A DNA stretch of 6,456 bases, from the NCBI GenBank assembly GCA_937876435.1, contig CALEIL010000003.1, positions 1 through 6,456 on the forward strand, given 5' to 3'. Positions 1 to 6,442 of this stretch are shown piece after piece (position 1 is the first letter of the stretch; each line of letters starts with the position of its first letter). This DNA comes from an uncultured Bacteroidota bacterium. GTDB lineage: Bacteria; Bacteroidota; Bacteroidia; Chitinophagales; Saprospiraceae. Position numbers and translations under genes: made by a program. The notes under the pieces are model-generated. The model had not been told where the DNA came from and searched no databases. It was given only the letters and a program-made list of their open reading frames with translations.

Positions 1-160
1 AATGAAGCCTTTTCCATTGATCGCTTTTCAAAACTAAACCCCCTCAACCATCTCAACCATCTCAACCCCCTCAACCATCTCAGCTCTCGGCTTTCAACTT
101 TCAACTTTCAGCTTTCAACTTTCAGCTTTCAGCTCTCTGCTTTCAGCCGTCAGCTATCAG
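1..160. repeat. Compound intergenic repeat, copy 1
   Basis: Three modules follow one another. A leader (1-48) begins AATGAAGCCTTTTC and contains TTTTCAAAACTAAACCCC. A tandem array of four nine-base units CTCAAC(CAT/CCC) covers 43-78. A run of eleven heptamers of the type CTTTCA(A/G) covers 84-160, with variants CTCTCGG, CTCTCTG, CCGTCAG and CTATCAG. The plus strand is almost pure pyrimidine across the arrays. No ORF, tRNA or known mobile-element end is seen. Such degenerate short-period arrays are seen between genes in Bacteroidota. Confidence 0.8.
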
Positions 161-224
161 CTGTGCGAGTGTGTAGTTTGGGGGAGTGAGTGATGGCCTA
201 CCCTGTTTGGGATAACTGAGAAAA
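161..224. other. Spacer between the two repeat copies
   Basis: This 64-base stretch separates the two compound repeats. It is richer in G on the plus strand than the arrays on either side and shows no ORF, hairpin with a T tract or promoter I can support. Together with the repeats it makes up the 327-base gene-free end of the window. Confidence 0.5.
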
Positions 225-242
225 AATGAAGCCTTTTCATTT
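218..242 (-). terminator. Possible weak intrinsic terminator downstream of the cupin gene
   Basis: On the minus strand AAATGAA (236-242) can pair with TTCATTT (224-230) across a five-base loop AAGGC, and the 3' arm runs into a stretch of six T (221-226). This gives a seven-pair stem with one G-C pair about 85 bases after the cupin stop. The position suits the end of the operon, but the stem is AT-rich and weak. The same core, with a one-base bulge, occurs at 1-18 within the other repeat copy. Confidence 0.3.
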
Positions 243-330
243 ATATAGTTTTTCAAAACTAAACCCCCTCAACTCCTCAACGTTCTCAACCCCATAAAGC
301 TGTCAACTATCCACTGTCAACTATCAACTA
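225..330. repeat. Compound intergenic repeat, copy 2
   Basis: The modules of copy 1 recur in the same order: the leader (225-273) starts with AATGAAGCCTTTTCAT and shares TTTTTCAAAACTAAACCCC, followed by shorter CTCAAC units (about 266-292) and then four heptamers CT(G/A)TC(A/C)A at 300-327. The next partial unit, CTA at 328-330, is the reverse complement of the TAG stop of the cupin gene, so the array reaches exactly to the coding end. The arrays have diverged more than the leader. Confidence 0.75.
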
Positions 331-732
331 TTTCCTGTATTCAGAATACGGTTTTTCCTGACTCCGGTCAACCGTACCTGCGTCCCAACCACTAGTGGGA
401 GATAGGAAGGCCAAAAATTCCAGATCTCCCTTCCCCCCATTGAACGTCGCATGGACCACTCCGGCCTCGATATAAACAGAATCGCCCACCTCCAATACGC
501 GGACTTCGTCCTCGATCCATTGCTCTGCCTGGCCCTGAGTCACGTACAAAATCTCGTGCATCTCAGGATGAACATGAAAATCGTGACCGTCTCCTTCCCT
601 GATCACCACCTTGACCATGTACGATCCCGCCTTCGCTATAGTATCGGGATGGTAATGCCAGTAATGTTCCCGTCCAGAAACTTTTTCATAAAATAAGTCC
701 TCTTGATTTACAAATTTCCAACGATTGTTCAT
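328..732 (-). CDS. Single-domain cupin, metal-binding (Cupin_2 type)
   Basis: This 134-residue protein has no signal peptide and should be cytosolic. It contains one conserved cupin barrel. Motif 1 is complete: Gly47 or Gly49 leads into His53, His55, Glu60 and Gly67 with the standard HxH-x4-E-x6-G spacing. Motif 2 is GDSVYIEAGVVHATFN at 83-98, with the fourth metal ligand His94 and Asn98; the proline usual at position 89 is replaced by glutamate. All four metal ligands (His53, His55, Glu60, His94) are therefore present, so a metal-dependent enzyme (isomerase, epimerase or dioxygenase type) or a small-molecule-binding protein is possible. The sequence does not distinguish these. It lies 78 bases after the lipoprotein gene on the same strand and is probably the last gene of the operon. 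The upstream region has no Shine-Dalgarno sequence. Its TAG stop codon is directly followed by a heptamer repeat. Confidence 0.9.
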   Translation of the reverse strand: MNNRWKFVNQEDLFYEKVSGREHYWHYHPDTIAKAGSYMVKVVIREGDGHDFHVHPEMHEILYVTQGQAEQWIEDEVRVLEVGDSVYIEAGVVHATFNGGKGDLEFLAFLSPTSGWDAGTVDRSQEKPYSEYRK

Positions 733-810
733 AGATGGATTAAAAATTTAGCTACTTAATTCCTGGTTCTCTCACATGGTGGATTATAGGCAGCAAAGCA
801 GGAAAAAAAA

Positions 811-3800
811 TTACATCTCACCACCGTTGCTTTGCACCCAATTCAACGCATTGGCGAGGAGGGTCTGGTAGGCCTTCAATTCATGAGCCCTGTCATCGTG
901 CCCTAGCGTATTGCACACTATCCTGGCAGAGGGGTGACTGACCGTCCATACGACTGGAAATTCTTCCCCTGACTGGAGCCCTCGACCGATCGCCAGGACT
1001 TCGATTTCTGCATCCGGATCTTTTTCCCATCTGTAGAGCTCATCCACGATCCTGAATTTGGCCGGAACCCCCTGCATGAGAGGGTGCTCAGGTTTGACGA
1101 CTTCTACTTCAAATTCTCCCAAAGCTTCGTGGGATCGGGAACCTCCTCCTACGAGCAACTTATTGTACTCGGGCCAATCCGTCCAGTTGTACCAGGTGCC
1201 CGGATGGTAAATCATCAGATTCATCTTCCCTTCATTGACCCTATTGAATATCGTACTTTTGGTTTCATGATCAAATGGTTGATTGTTGGTCAGGAAGAAA
1301 ACATCGGCTGTGGGCAACCAGGTTTTGAGAGTGGCCACATCCTCAGTGTAAAGCACGGTATTGGATCCATTCCCACTGAGAATTTTTCCGTCTGCTACCC
1401 CAAAATATTTTTCAAAGTCGTGGGAACCGCCTCCTCCCATTGCGGCGATCACCAGCGCATCCTGATCTTCAGATATATAAGAACCTGGTGCGCTAACCAA
1501 AAGAAATCCCTGCATCATTCGCCAGTGACCGGGAAAGGTACACACGTATGGATAGATTCCGGGAGTTTCCGGCAAAGTTACGATCAGGGAACCTTTTTCA
1601 CCCGGCTGTACCATGATCGTGGACCCAAGCACGTATTTTGATTGCGGTACGTATCCCATCGATTCGGCTTTAGGGTTGGTCATAAATTTGTCCACCAGTC
1701 CTCCGAACGATTCTATCGTACCTGGCTGGATCAATACGAGATTATGCGGCATTTGGTCCTTATTATTGAGCACGAATTCGATGGTCTGGCCAGCCTTTGC
1801 ATGAAGAATTTTTTTATCATAGGCCATTTCCTGATTGACCGCGCTCAATACAAAGGTAAGATCCGTCTTGACCTTCGTGATTTTACCAATCCCCACATCG
1901 ATCAATTGATCACCAGAAGTATTCATACAATGAACCGCAATAGTATTCTGACCTTTTTTGAAAAGAGCGGACTTATCTTCATCGAGTTTGATATACCGGT
2001 ATTGGGCGTTGTAGCCGGTTTCTGAAAATAGCAGTTGTCCGTTTACATATACTTCATAGTCTTCATCATGGGCTACTTTGAGAACGAATTCCTCATTTTC
2101 GCTTTTGAGGTTGACTTCAGTACGCAACCAGATATCACCTGAAGTCCATTCCGTATTGACCAGCTTGATATTACTACCGGCGAACTTCCCGGCTCCCCTC
2201 TCCCAGTTTTTATCTTCAAAATCGGTGCCCGCCCAGTTTTCAGCCGGTTGGGAAGTGGTATACCTCCACAGGGCTTTTCCCTCTTCAGCGCTGGGAAGAA
2301 TCATTTCGACCATGGCAGGGTCTACGTACTCCTGGTTCGCTTCTCTGTAATACAACTTTATAGCAGCATTCAGCCATTTATCGTTCGCGTTTGATTCATC
2401 GGCTCTGACCTCTTCCATTTCCGTAAACAATGCGCCGGTTTCGGGCAGTTCTCCTGCCTTGAGAATGGCGGCCAACCGAACCTGTGGATTATCGTGGGTC
2501 AGAAATCCTGATTGCGCGATTTGATCACTGCTGATTTCCGATTTGGGTAAAATCGCCAGTGCGGCTCTCTGTACCGCGTAGGAGTTATAATTTAGGGCAG
2601 AGTGAAGGGCGGTGAGTGCCTCATCCTGTGAGCCGTCCATCGCCCCAAGGCCCTCCAGCGCCCAAAGTGCGTGAACCACCCCAAAATCTGATTCATTACT
2701 TTGAACGATATCTATCAAAGCCGGGATAAGGGTAGATTTATTTTCTTCTACGATCATCCGTTGGGCGGTGGTTCGCCAAAACATATTGTCACTGCTAAGG
2801 GCATCTAAAAGACCCTGATCATCTGCCCGATCCAATTGATCGATTTCTGATTTGTTTTTTCTTCCGTAGGTGATGATGTAGATCCTTCCGTGTCTATAGT
2901 CCCGCAACGGATTGATATGTGCATTTCCTTCGCCCTTATCCGTATTCCAAACCTGATTGTCCATACCACGGCTGTCGGGATTGTGTTGGATCACAGGATT
3001 GTACCAATCCGCTACCCACATATTTCCATCCGGCCCGGTTTCGGCGTATACCGGAGCTGTCCAGGAATCGGTACTGGCAAAAATATTGCCACCATCCACT
3101 TCTTTGTAGCCCGCGCCTTCATTTTCAATGCGGGCAATGTGAACCAGATGACCGGTGGGTTCACATACGTACATTTGATTATGGTATTCCTGGGGGTAAT
3201 TTCGCGCAGTATAAAAATTGGCTCCTGAAGCTGCGGTATATCCACCTCTCACATCCACCTGTTGCAAAGGGACTGTGTCGACCGGGGATATTTCGTAGTG
3301 GCCTTGAATAAAATCTGCATTGACCGCCCACGATGGCCATTTCTCAAGGTAATTATAATGCTTCATAGGAATGCCTACGTAACACGCGTGGTTGTTGTTC
3401 GCGGTGGAACCAAAAACCTCAAAATATTCATTAAATCCGAGCCCCCAGGTATTGTTGTTAAACTGACCAACCGGTTCGAAATAATCGCCTTTCTTATCAA
3501 ACCGGTAGACCCCCATTTTAAAGGAAACAGGCTGGCCTCCGAAATTATTTTCAAACCCGGAATATCCTACCGATCCCCAGATCATATTGTCCATTCCATA
3601 CTTGAGGTTGGAAGGTCCCGCATGGGTATCCCATATACCAAAACCATCAAACAGCACGGTCTTTTGATCCATTTTGTCATCGCCATCGGTATCTTCGAGA
3701 AAAACCATATTGGGTGCCTGAGCCACAATCGCGCCACCTTTCACCAATGTAATTCCTGTGGTCAGATTCTGATCGGTCGCAAAATCAATAAATTTATCGG

Positions 3801-4149
3801 CTTTCCCGTCCCCATCGGTGTCTTCACAAATCGTGATTCTATCTCCTCCGACTTCATTTTCCAATTCGTGGGGATAGTCTTGGGATTGGACCACCCACAA
3901 CCTGCCTCTTTCGTCCCAGGTAAACGTGATCGGATTGATGATATCAGGCTCGGAAGCGAAAAGTCGTACATCAAATCCTTCCGGAAGCTGGATGTGAGTC
4001 ATAGAGGCGTCAGGACTCAATGGATCCTGAACGCGTGGTGATTCTCCGCTGTACGTGAGAGGTACGGGTGGAAGATCTTGTTTTTTACAACCAGTGAGGA
4101 AGCATAGTCCACATGCGATAACTGCGGCCAATAATGACATATTTTTCAT
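811..4149 (-). CDS. Multidomain lipoprotein: PVC-type membrane-bound dehydrogenase propeller, HEAT, cupredoxin and ThuA
   Basis: This 1112-residue exported lipoprotein starts with Lys2, a hydrophobic core and a lipobox LTGC with Cys21 as the lipidated residue. Residues about 50-430 resemble the planctomycete/verrucomicrobial 'putative membrane-bound dehydrogenase' propeller, related to glucose/sorbosone dehydrogenases. It carries two calcium-loop motifs, DTDGDGKAD at 110-118 and DTDGDDKMD at 153-161, and the stretch ETGPDGNMWVADWYNP at 370-385. Residues about 440-605 are HEAT-like helices. Residues about 625-760 look like a galactose-binding-type beta sandwich (DIWLRTEV at 672-679, HDEDYEVYVNG at 694-704). 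Residues about 763-887 form a plastocyanin/azurin-like cupredoxin with copper ligands His802, Cys870, His875 and Met879. Residues about 895-1107 are a ThuA domain (GGGGSHDF at 905-912, HPLMQGVP at 1022-1029, TLGHDDRAHE at 1081-1090). No CxxCH haem motif exists anywhere. Met1 is preferred over Met4 because only it gives a positively charged signal-peptide start. The probable role is periplasmic or cell-surface oxidation or binding of a carbohydrate; enzyme activity is inferred. Confidence 0.92.
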   Translation of the reverse strand: MKNMSLLAAVIACGLCFLTGCKKQDLPPVPLTYSGESPRVQDPLSPDASMTHIQLPEGFDVRLFASEPDIINPITFTWDERGRLWVVQSQDYPHELENEVGGDRITICEDTDGDGKADKFIDFATDQNLTTGITLVKGGAIVAQAPNMVFLEDTDGDDKMDQKTVLFDGFGIWDTHAGPSNLKYGMDNMIWGSVGYSGFENNFGGQPVSFKMGVYRFDKKGDYFEPVGQFNNNTWGLGFNEYFEVFGSTANNNHACYVGIPMKHYNYLEKWPSWAVNADFIQGHYEISPVDTVPLQQVDVRGGYTAASGANFYTARNYPQEYHNQMYVCEPTGHLVHIARIENEGAGYKEVDGGNIFASTDSWTAPVYAETGPDGNMWVADWYNPVIQHNPDSRGMDNQVWNTDKGEGNAHINPLRDYRHGRIYIITYGRKNKSEIDQLDRADDQGLLDALSSDNMFWRTTAQRMIVEENKSTLIPALIDIVQSNESDFGVVHALWALEGLGAMDGSQDEALTALHSALNYNSYAVQRAALAILPKSEISSDQIAQSGFLTHDNPQVRLAAILKAGELPETGALFTEMEEVRADESNANDKWLNAAIKLYYREANQEYVDPAMVEMILPSAEEGKALWRYTTSQPAENWAGTDFEDKNWERGAGKFAGSNIKLVNTEWTSGDIWLRTEVNLKSENEEFVLKVAHDEDYEVYVNGQLLFSETGYNAQYRYIKLDEDKSALFKKGQNTIAVHCMNTSGDQLIDVGIGKITKVKTDLTFVLSAVNQEMAYDKKILHAKAGQTIEFVLNNKDQMPHNLVLIQPGTIESFGGLVDKFMTNPKAESMGYVPQSKYVLGSTIMVQPGEKGSLIVTLPETPGIYPYVCTFPGHWRMMQGFLLVSAPGSYISEDQDALVIAAMGGGGSHDFEKYFGVADGKILSGNGSNTVLYTEDVATLKTWLPTADVFFLTNNQPFDHETKSTIFNRVNEGKMNLMIYHPGTWYNWTDWPEYNKLLVGGGSRSHEALGEFEVEVVKPEHPLMQGVPAKFRIVDELYRWEKDPDAEIEVLAIGRGLQSGEEFPVVWTVSHPSARIVCNTLGHDDRAHELKAYQTLLANALNWVQSNGGEM

Positions 4150-4196
4150 AGTCCAGTGTTTATCTTAATTAGAGTCAATCTTTCAGAATAAATCAT
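4146..4196 (-). CDS. Possible 16-codon leader ORF overlapping the lipoprotein start
   Basis: In the 55-base gap between the TIM-barrel gene and the lipoprotein gene, an ATG at 4194-4196 follows the purine-rich sequence TGAGGAGGAAA, whose first TGA is the stop codon of the preceding gene. The frame encodes MIYSERLTLIKINTGL and ends at a TGA (4146-4148) that overlaps the lipoprotein ATG as ATGA. The lipoprotein itself has no Shine-Dalgarno sequence, so ribosomes might load here and re-initiate at the overlap. The sequence shows the ORF and the overlap directly; translation and coupling are inference. A frame this short can arise by chance, the spacing from GGAGG to ATG is tight (three bases, or six from the first GAGG), and Bacteroidota rely little on Shine-Dalgarno pairing. 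Confidence 0.25.
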   Translation of the reverse strand: MIYSERLTLIKINTGL

Positions 4197-4204
4197 TTTC
4201 CTCC

Positions 4205-5071
4205 TCAGGATTTCAAGGTTAACGATTTGAACGACTTTGTCAGGTTTGTCAACGATTCTTCCACCCCCATCCGTTCAAGCGAGGAAGCCCCCACGAAGCC
4301 ATGAAGTCCCTCCGTGTGATCCAGTACATATCTTACATCCTCTGGCGTGTTGACAGGTCCGCCATGGGCGAGGAAAAATGTATCCGGATTGGATTTTCGG
4401 ACGGCATCGATGATTCGCTGCGTCCTTTCGATGGCATCATCCATGGATGCCGTGGCGTCCACTACTCCGATCGACCCACCAACCGTGGTTCCCACGTGGG
4501 CTATGATGGAATCTGCTCCCACATCAGACATCCGGACAGCTTCTTCAGGGGTGGCGACGTATACGACCGTGAACAAATCCATTTTTGAAGCGAGTCCGAT
4601 CATATCCACTTCTTTTTGAAAACTCATTCCTGTTTCTTCCAGTACCTTTCTGAAATGGCCATCGATGATGCTATGCGTTGGAAAATTATTGACCCCGGAG
4701 AATCCCATATCTTTCACCTGCCCCAGAAAATGCCACATTCTACGCCGAGGATCGCTGCCGTGGACACCACATATGACAGGAATTTCTTCCACCACTGGCA
4801 ACACTTCAAATTCACCGATCTCCATAGCCACCGCGTTGGCGTCTCCGTAGGCCATCATCCCGGCGGTAGAGCCATGGCCTGACATTCTAAACCGGCCTGA
4901 ATTGTATATAATGATAAAATCAGCCCCTCCTTTTTCAATAAACTTGGCACTGATTCCCGTACCGGCACCTGCCCCGATAATGGCTTTATCTTTGCCCAGG
5001 GTAGCCTGTAATCGTTCCCGCACCTCTTGTTTTGTGTATGGGTTTCCTACCCCGGTCCATGGATTTGGCAT
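4205..5071 (-). CDS. Phosphoenolpyruvate hydrolase-family TIM-barrel protein (Tm-1 C-terminal half)
   Basis: This 288-residue cytosolic protein belongs to the PEP_hydrolase family (TIM-barrel signal transduction type), related in fold to the PEP mutase/isocitrate lyase group. It corresponds to the C-terminal half of tomato Tm-1. Recognisable segments are GAGAGTGISAKFIEKGGAD at 33-51, YNSGRFRMSGHGSTAG at 56-71, the motif CGVHGSDPRR at 101-110, GFSGVNNFPTH at 123-133, AHVGTTVGGSIG at 191-202, AHGGPVNTPEDV at 235-246 and GFVGASSLER at 258-267. The conserved glycine/histidine strand ends are those expected around the barrel mouth. Length is normal for a stand-alone member and no sigma-54 activator domain is attached, although some family members carry one. 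The leader is AT-rich with no Shine-Dalgarno sequence, as is usual in Bacteroidota; its closeness to the upstream gene suggests co-transcription. Despite the family name, PEP or phosphonopyruvate hydrolysis is not demonstrated for such proteins, so the substrate remains unknown. Confidence 0.93.
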   Translation of the reverse strand: MPNPWTGVGNPYTKQEVRERLQATLGKDKAIIGAGAGTGISAKFIEKGGADFIIIYNSGRFRMSGHGSTAGMMAYGDANAVAMEIGEFEVLPVVEEIPVICGVHGSDPRRRMWHFLGQVKDMGFSGVNNFPTHSIIDGHFRKVLEETGMSFQKEVDMIGLASKMDLFTVVYVATPEEAVRMSDVGADSIIAHVGTTVGGSIGVVDATASMDDAIERTQRIIDAVRKSNPDTFFLAHGGPVNTPEDVRYVLDHTEGLHGFVGASSLERMGVEESLTNLTKSFKSLTLKS

Positions 5072-5111
5072 AAAATATTATTTATTGATTAGATAATTTC
5101 CATTTTTCAGA

Positions 5112-6350
5112 TTATGATCTTTTCTGATGGATGAGCCGAAAATAATAATTCACAAGTTGTTCGGAGAATTTCTTATCATTTATATGCAGATCGAGGTCAA
5201 TTATTTGGATCAGGTCAGAAATTTTGTGCTGCTTTATGGATTCAAACAACGCGATATTTGCTCCGGGATCATGAAACGTACTACCCTCTTTATCGATCGC
5301 TGAAAGGCCCCGGCCCGGAAGAACGACGTAAATCGGCATTCGGGTTTTGTTGAGTTTGGACATGATCAATTCTCCCAACCGAACGTTCTCCTCGGCATTT
5401 GTCCTCATCAGAGTCACGTCAGGCGACCATTGATATAAATTTCGATCTCTGTAATGAACAGGCACCCGATCCGGATAGGTAAAATTGACCATATCGAGAC
5501 ATCCGGGCACAACAACCTGAGGAAGCCCAACATCCACAGCTGCTTCCAGCCTTTCCGGGCCGGCGTCACATACCCCTCCGCAAAGAAAATCAGCCAATTC
5601 GGTAATCGTCACATCAATCACACCATCCAGCAACCCTTCCCGGATCAACGATTCCATCGTCATACCACCAGTTCCGGTGGCGTGGAAGGTAAAGACTTCA
5701 AACTGATCCCTATCCAGCAACCTAATGCAATTTTCCACACAAGGCGTGGTATTTCCAAACATACTAATCGCAATTCTATGCAAATCTCGAACTTCGACTT
5801 CGTGCTCAAGATATTCACTCGACATTCCCCTTATGGCGGCTGCTGATTGATCCAGGATGGGTTGGATAATGGAGTTGAGATTGGACACATCCACCACCGA
5901 AGGTACGAGGATGATATCTTTTGTCCCTACCTGGGTAGACAGATCTTTCGCAGCCATCGTCGAAATACAAATTTTGGGAATTCCAAAAGGAACCGCCTGC
6001 ATGGCCTGGAGTGCCATGTACGTTCCACCACCTCCTCCAGCTCCTATAATTCCTATGATCTGGTGGCTCTCGTTCAACTGATGGATAAGTTTTGCCGCCC
6101 CCCGCCCCATGACTTCGATGACCTGGTTACGGAGGTTGTCCCCGACCAAGGCCGATAAGGATTTACCACCGAATTGGGCTACCGAACTGGAATCAAAATC
6201 AATCGGAAAGTGGGTATTGGAACCCTGGGTTCCCATATCAATCGCGATAACCGACCACATATCAGACTTCAAGCGATCGTATAGGTATCCAAAAATATCT
6301 CCCTTGGTATCAAAGGTACCGATGAGAATTATTACAGGTTTCTTTTTCAT
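5112..6350 (-). CDS. Tm-1-like ATP-binding domain protein (UPF0261 family)
   Basis: This 412-residue protein is cytosolic (no signal peptide or membrane segment) and matches the UPF0261 family, equivalent to the N-terminal half of tomato Tm-1, where this domain binds ATP and the viral replication protein. The bacterial reaction is not established. Visible family motifs are GTFDTKG at residues 11-17 on the first beta strand, a glycine-rich loop GAGGGGGT at 103-110, STMAAKD at 130-136, MFGNTTPCV at 197-205, FHATGTGGMTME at 222-233, the stretch from TELADFLCGGV around 250-260, GCLDMVNF at 283-290 and DPGANIALFE at 361-370. The two-subdomain layout and the length agree with the full family, so the gene looks intact. 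The start is supported by GAGGAG eight bases upstream and by the GTFDTKG motif lying at the expected place near the N-terminus. It is the first visible gene of the probable operon, 40 bases ahead of the TIM-barrel partner, which together with it reconstitutes Tm-1. Family assignment is firm; function is open. Confidence 0.93.
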   Translation of the reverse strand: MKKKPVIILIGTFDTKGDIFGYLYDRLKSDMWSVIAIDMGTQGSNTHFPIDFDSSSVAQFGGKSLSALVGDNLRNQVIEVMGRGAAKLIHQLNESHQIIGIIGAGGGGGTYMALQAMQAVPFGIPKICISTMAAKDLSTQVGTKDIILVPSVVDVSNLNSIIQPILDQSAAAIRGMSSEYLEHEVEVRDLHRIAISMFGNTTPCVENCIRLLDRDQFEVFTFHATGTGGMTMESLIREGLLDGVIDVTITELADFLCGGVCDAGPERLEAAVDVGLPQVVVPGCLDMVNFTYPDRVPVHYRDRNLYQWSPDVTLMRTNAEENVRLGELIMSKLNKTRMPIYVVLPGRGLSAIDKEGSTFHDPGANIALFESIKQHKISDLIQIIDLDLHINDKKFSEQLVNYYFRLIHQKRS

Positions 6351-6358
6351 TATTTCTG

Positions 6359-6364
6359 CTCCTC
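6359..6364 (-). promoter_or_regulatory. Ribosome-binding site GAGGAG of the Tm-1-like gene
   Basis: On the minus strand GAGGAG lies eight bases before the ATG at 6348-6350, an ideal Shine-Dalgarno position. It supports this start codon. The other three genes have AT-rich leaders without such a site directly before their starts, so this gene may be translated more strongly or more independently. Confidence 0.6.
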
Positions 6365-6412
6365 TTTTTGACTCCGGTTTCTGTTATCGGTATGTCAAAT
6401 AGTAAAAGAACA

Positions 6413-6442
6413 TAAATATAAGATAATTATATGTAGAGTAAA
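6413..6442 (-). promoter_or_regulatory. Weak Bacteroidota-type promoter candidate for the operon
   Basis: Read on the minus strand, TATATTTA (6413-6420) matches seven of the eight positions of the Bacteroidota -7 consensus TAnnTTTG, counting the two free positions as matches. A T-rich TTTT about 19 bases upstream could be a degenerate -33 TTG. The transcript would have a leader of roughly 55 bases. An inverted repeat ATATAA-5-TTATAT (6416-6421 with 6427-6432) overlaps the -7 box and could be an operator, but the region is so AT-rich that chance is likely. The window ends close upstream, so a promoter further out cannot be excluded. Confidence 0.22.

Noticed and set aside
43..160. CRISPR-like array
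   Set aside because: The repeat units are only seven to nine bases, directly abutting, with no unique spacers and no cas genes nearby.
151..163. Hairpin CAGCT-ATC-AGCTG as a terminator
   Set aside because: The stem has five pairs, no T tract follows on either strand, and it arises from adjacent repeat units.
337..349. Palindrome GTATTC-A-GAATAC near the end of the cupin gene
   Set aside because: The one-base loop is sterically impossible, leaving only a four-pair stem inside coding sequence; chance is the simplest explanation.
733..810. Separate promoter for the cupin gene (TAAATTTT upstream of the start)
   Set aside because: It resembles the -7 consensus but no TTG element lies at the expected distance, and AT-rich matches of this kind are common.
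793..835. Inverted repeat GCAAAGCA / TGCTTTGC at the end of the lipoprotein gene as a terminator
   Set aside because: The eight-base arms are 27 bases apart and the T run lies inside the loop instead of after the stem, so it cannot act as a standard intrinsic terminator.
3262..4041. Long plus-strand open frame of 259 codons opposite the lipoprotein gene
   Set aside because: It lies wholly antisense to the well-supported propeller-coding region, has no recognisable domain, and its composition follows from the codon pattern of the real gene. Other plus-strand frames at 1084-1641, 5454-5846 and 5847-6158 are rejected for the same reason.
4096..4113. Cys13-x2-Cys16 in the N-terminus of the lipoprotein as a haem or metal site
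   Set aside because: There is no following histidine, and both residues lie in the hydrophobic core of the signal peptide, which is removed at Cys21.
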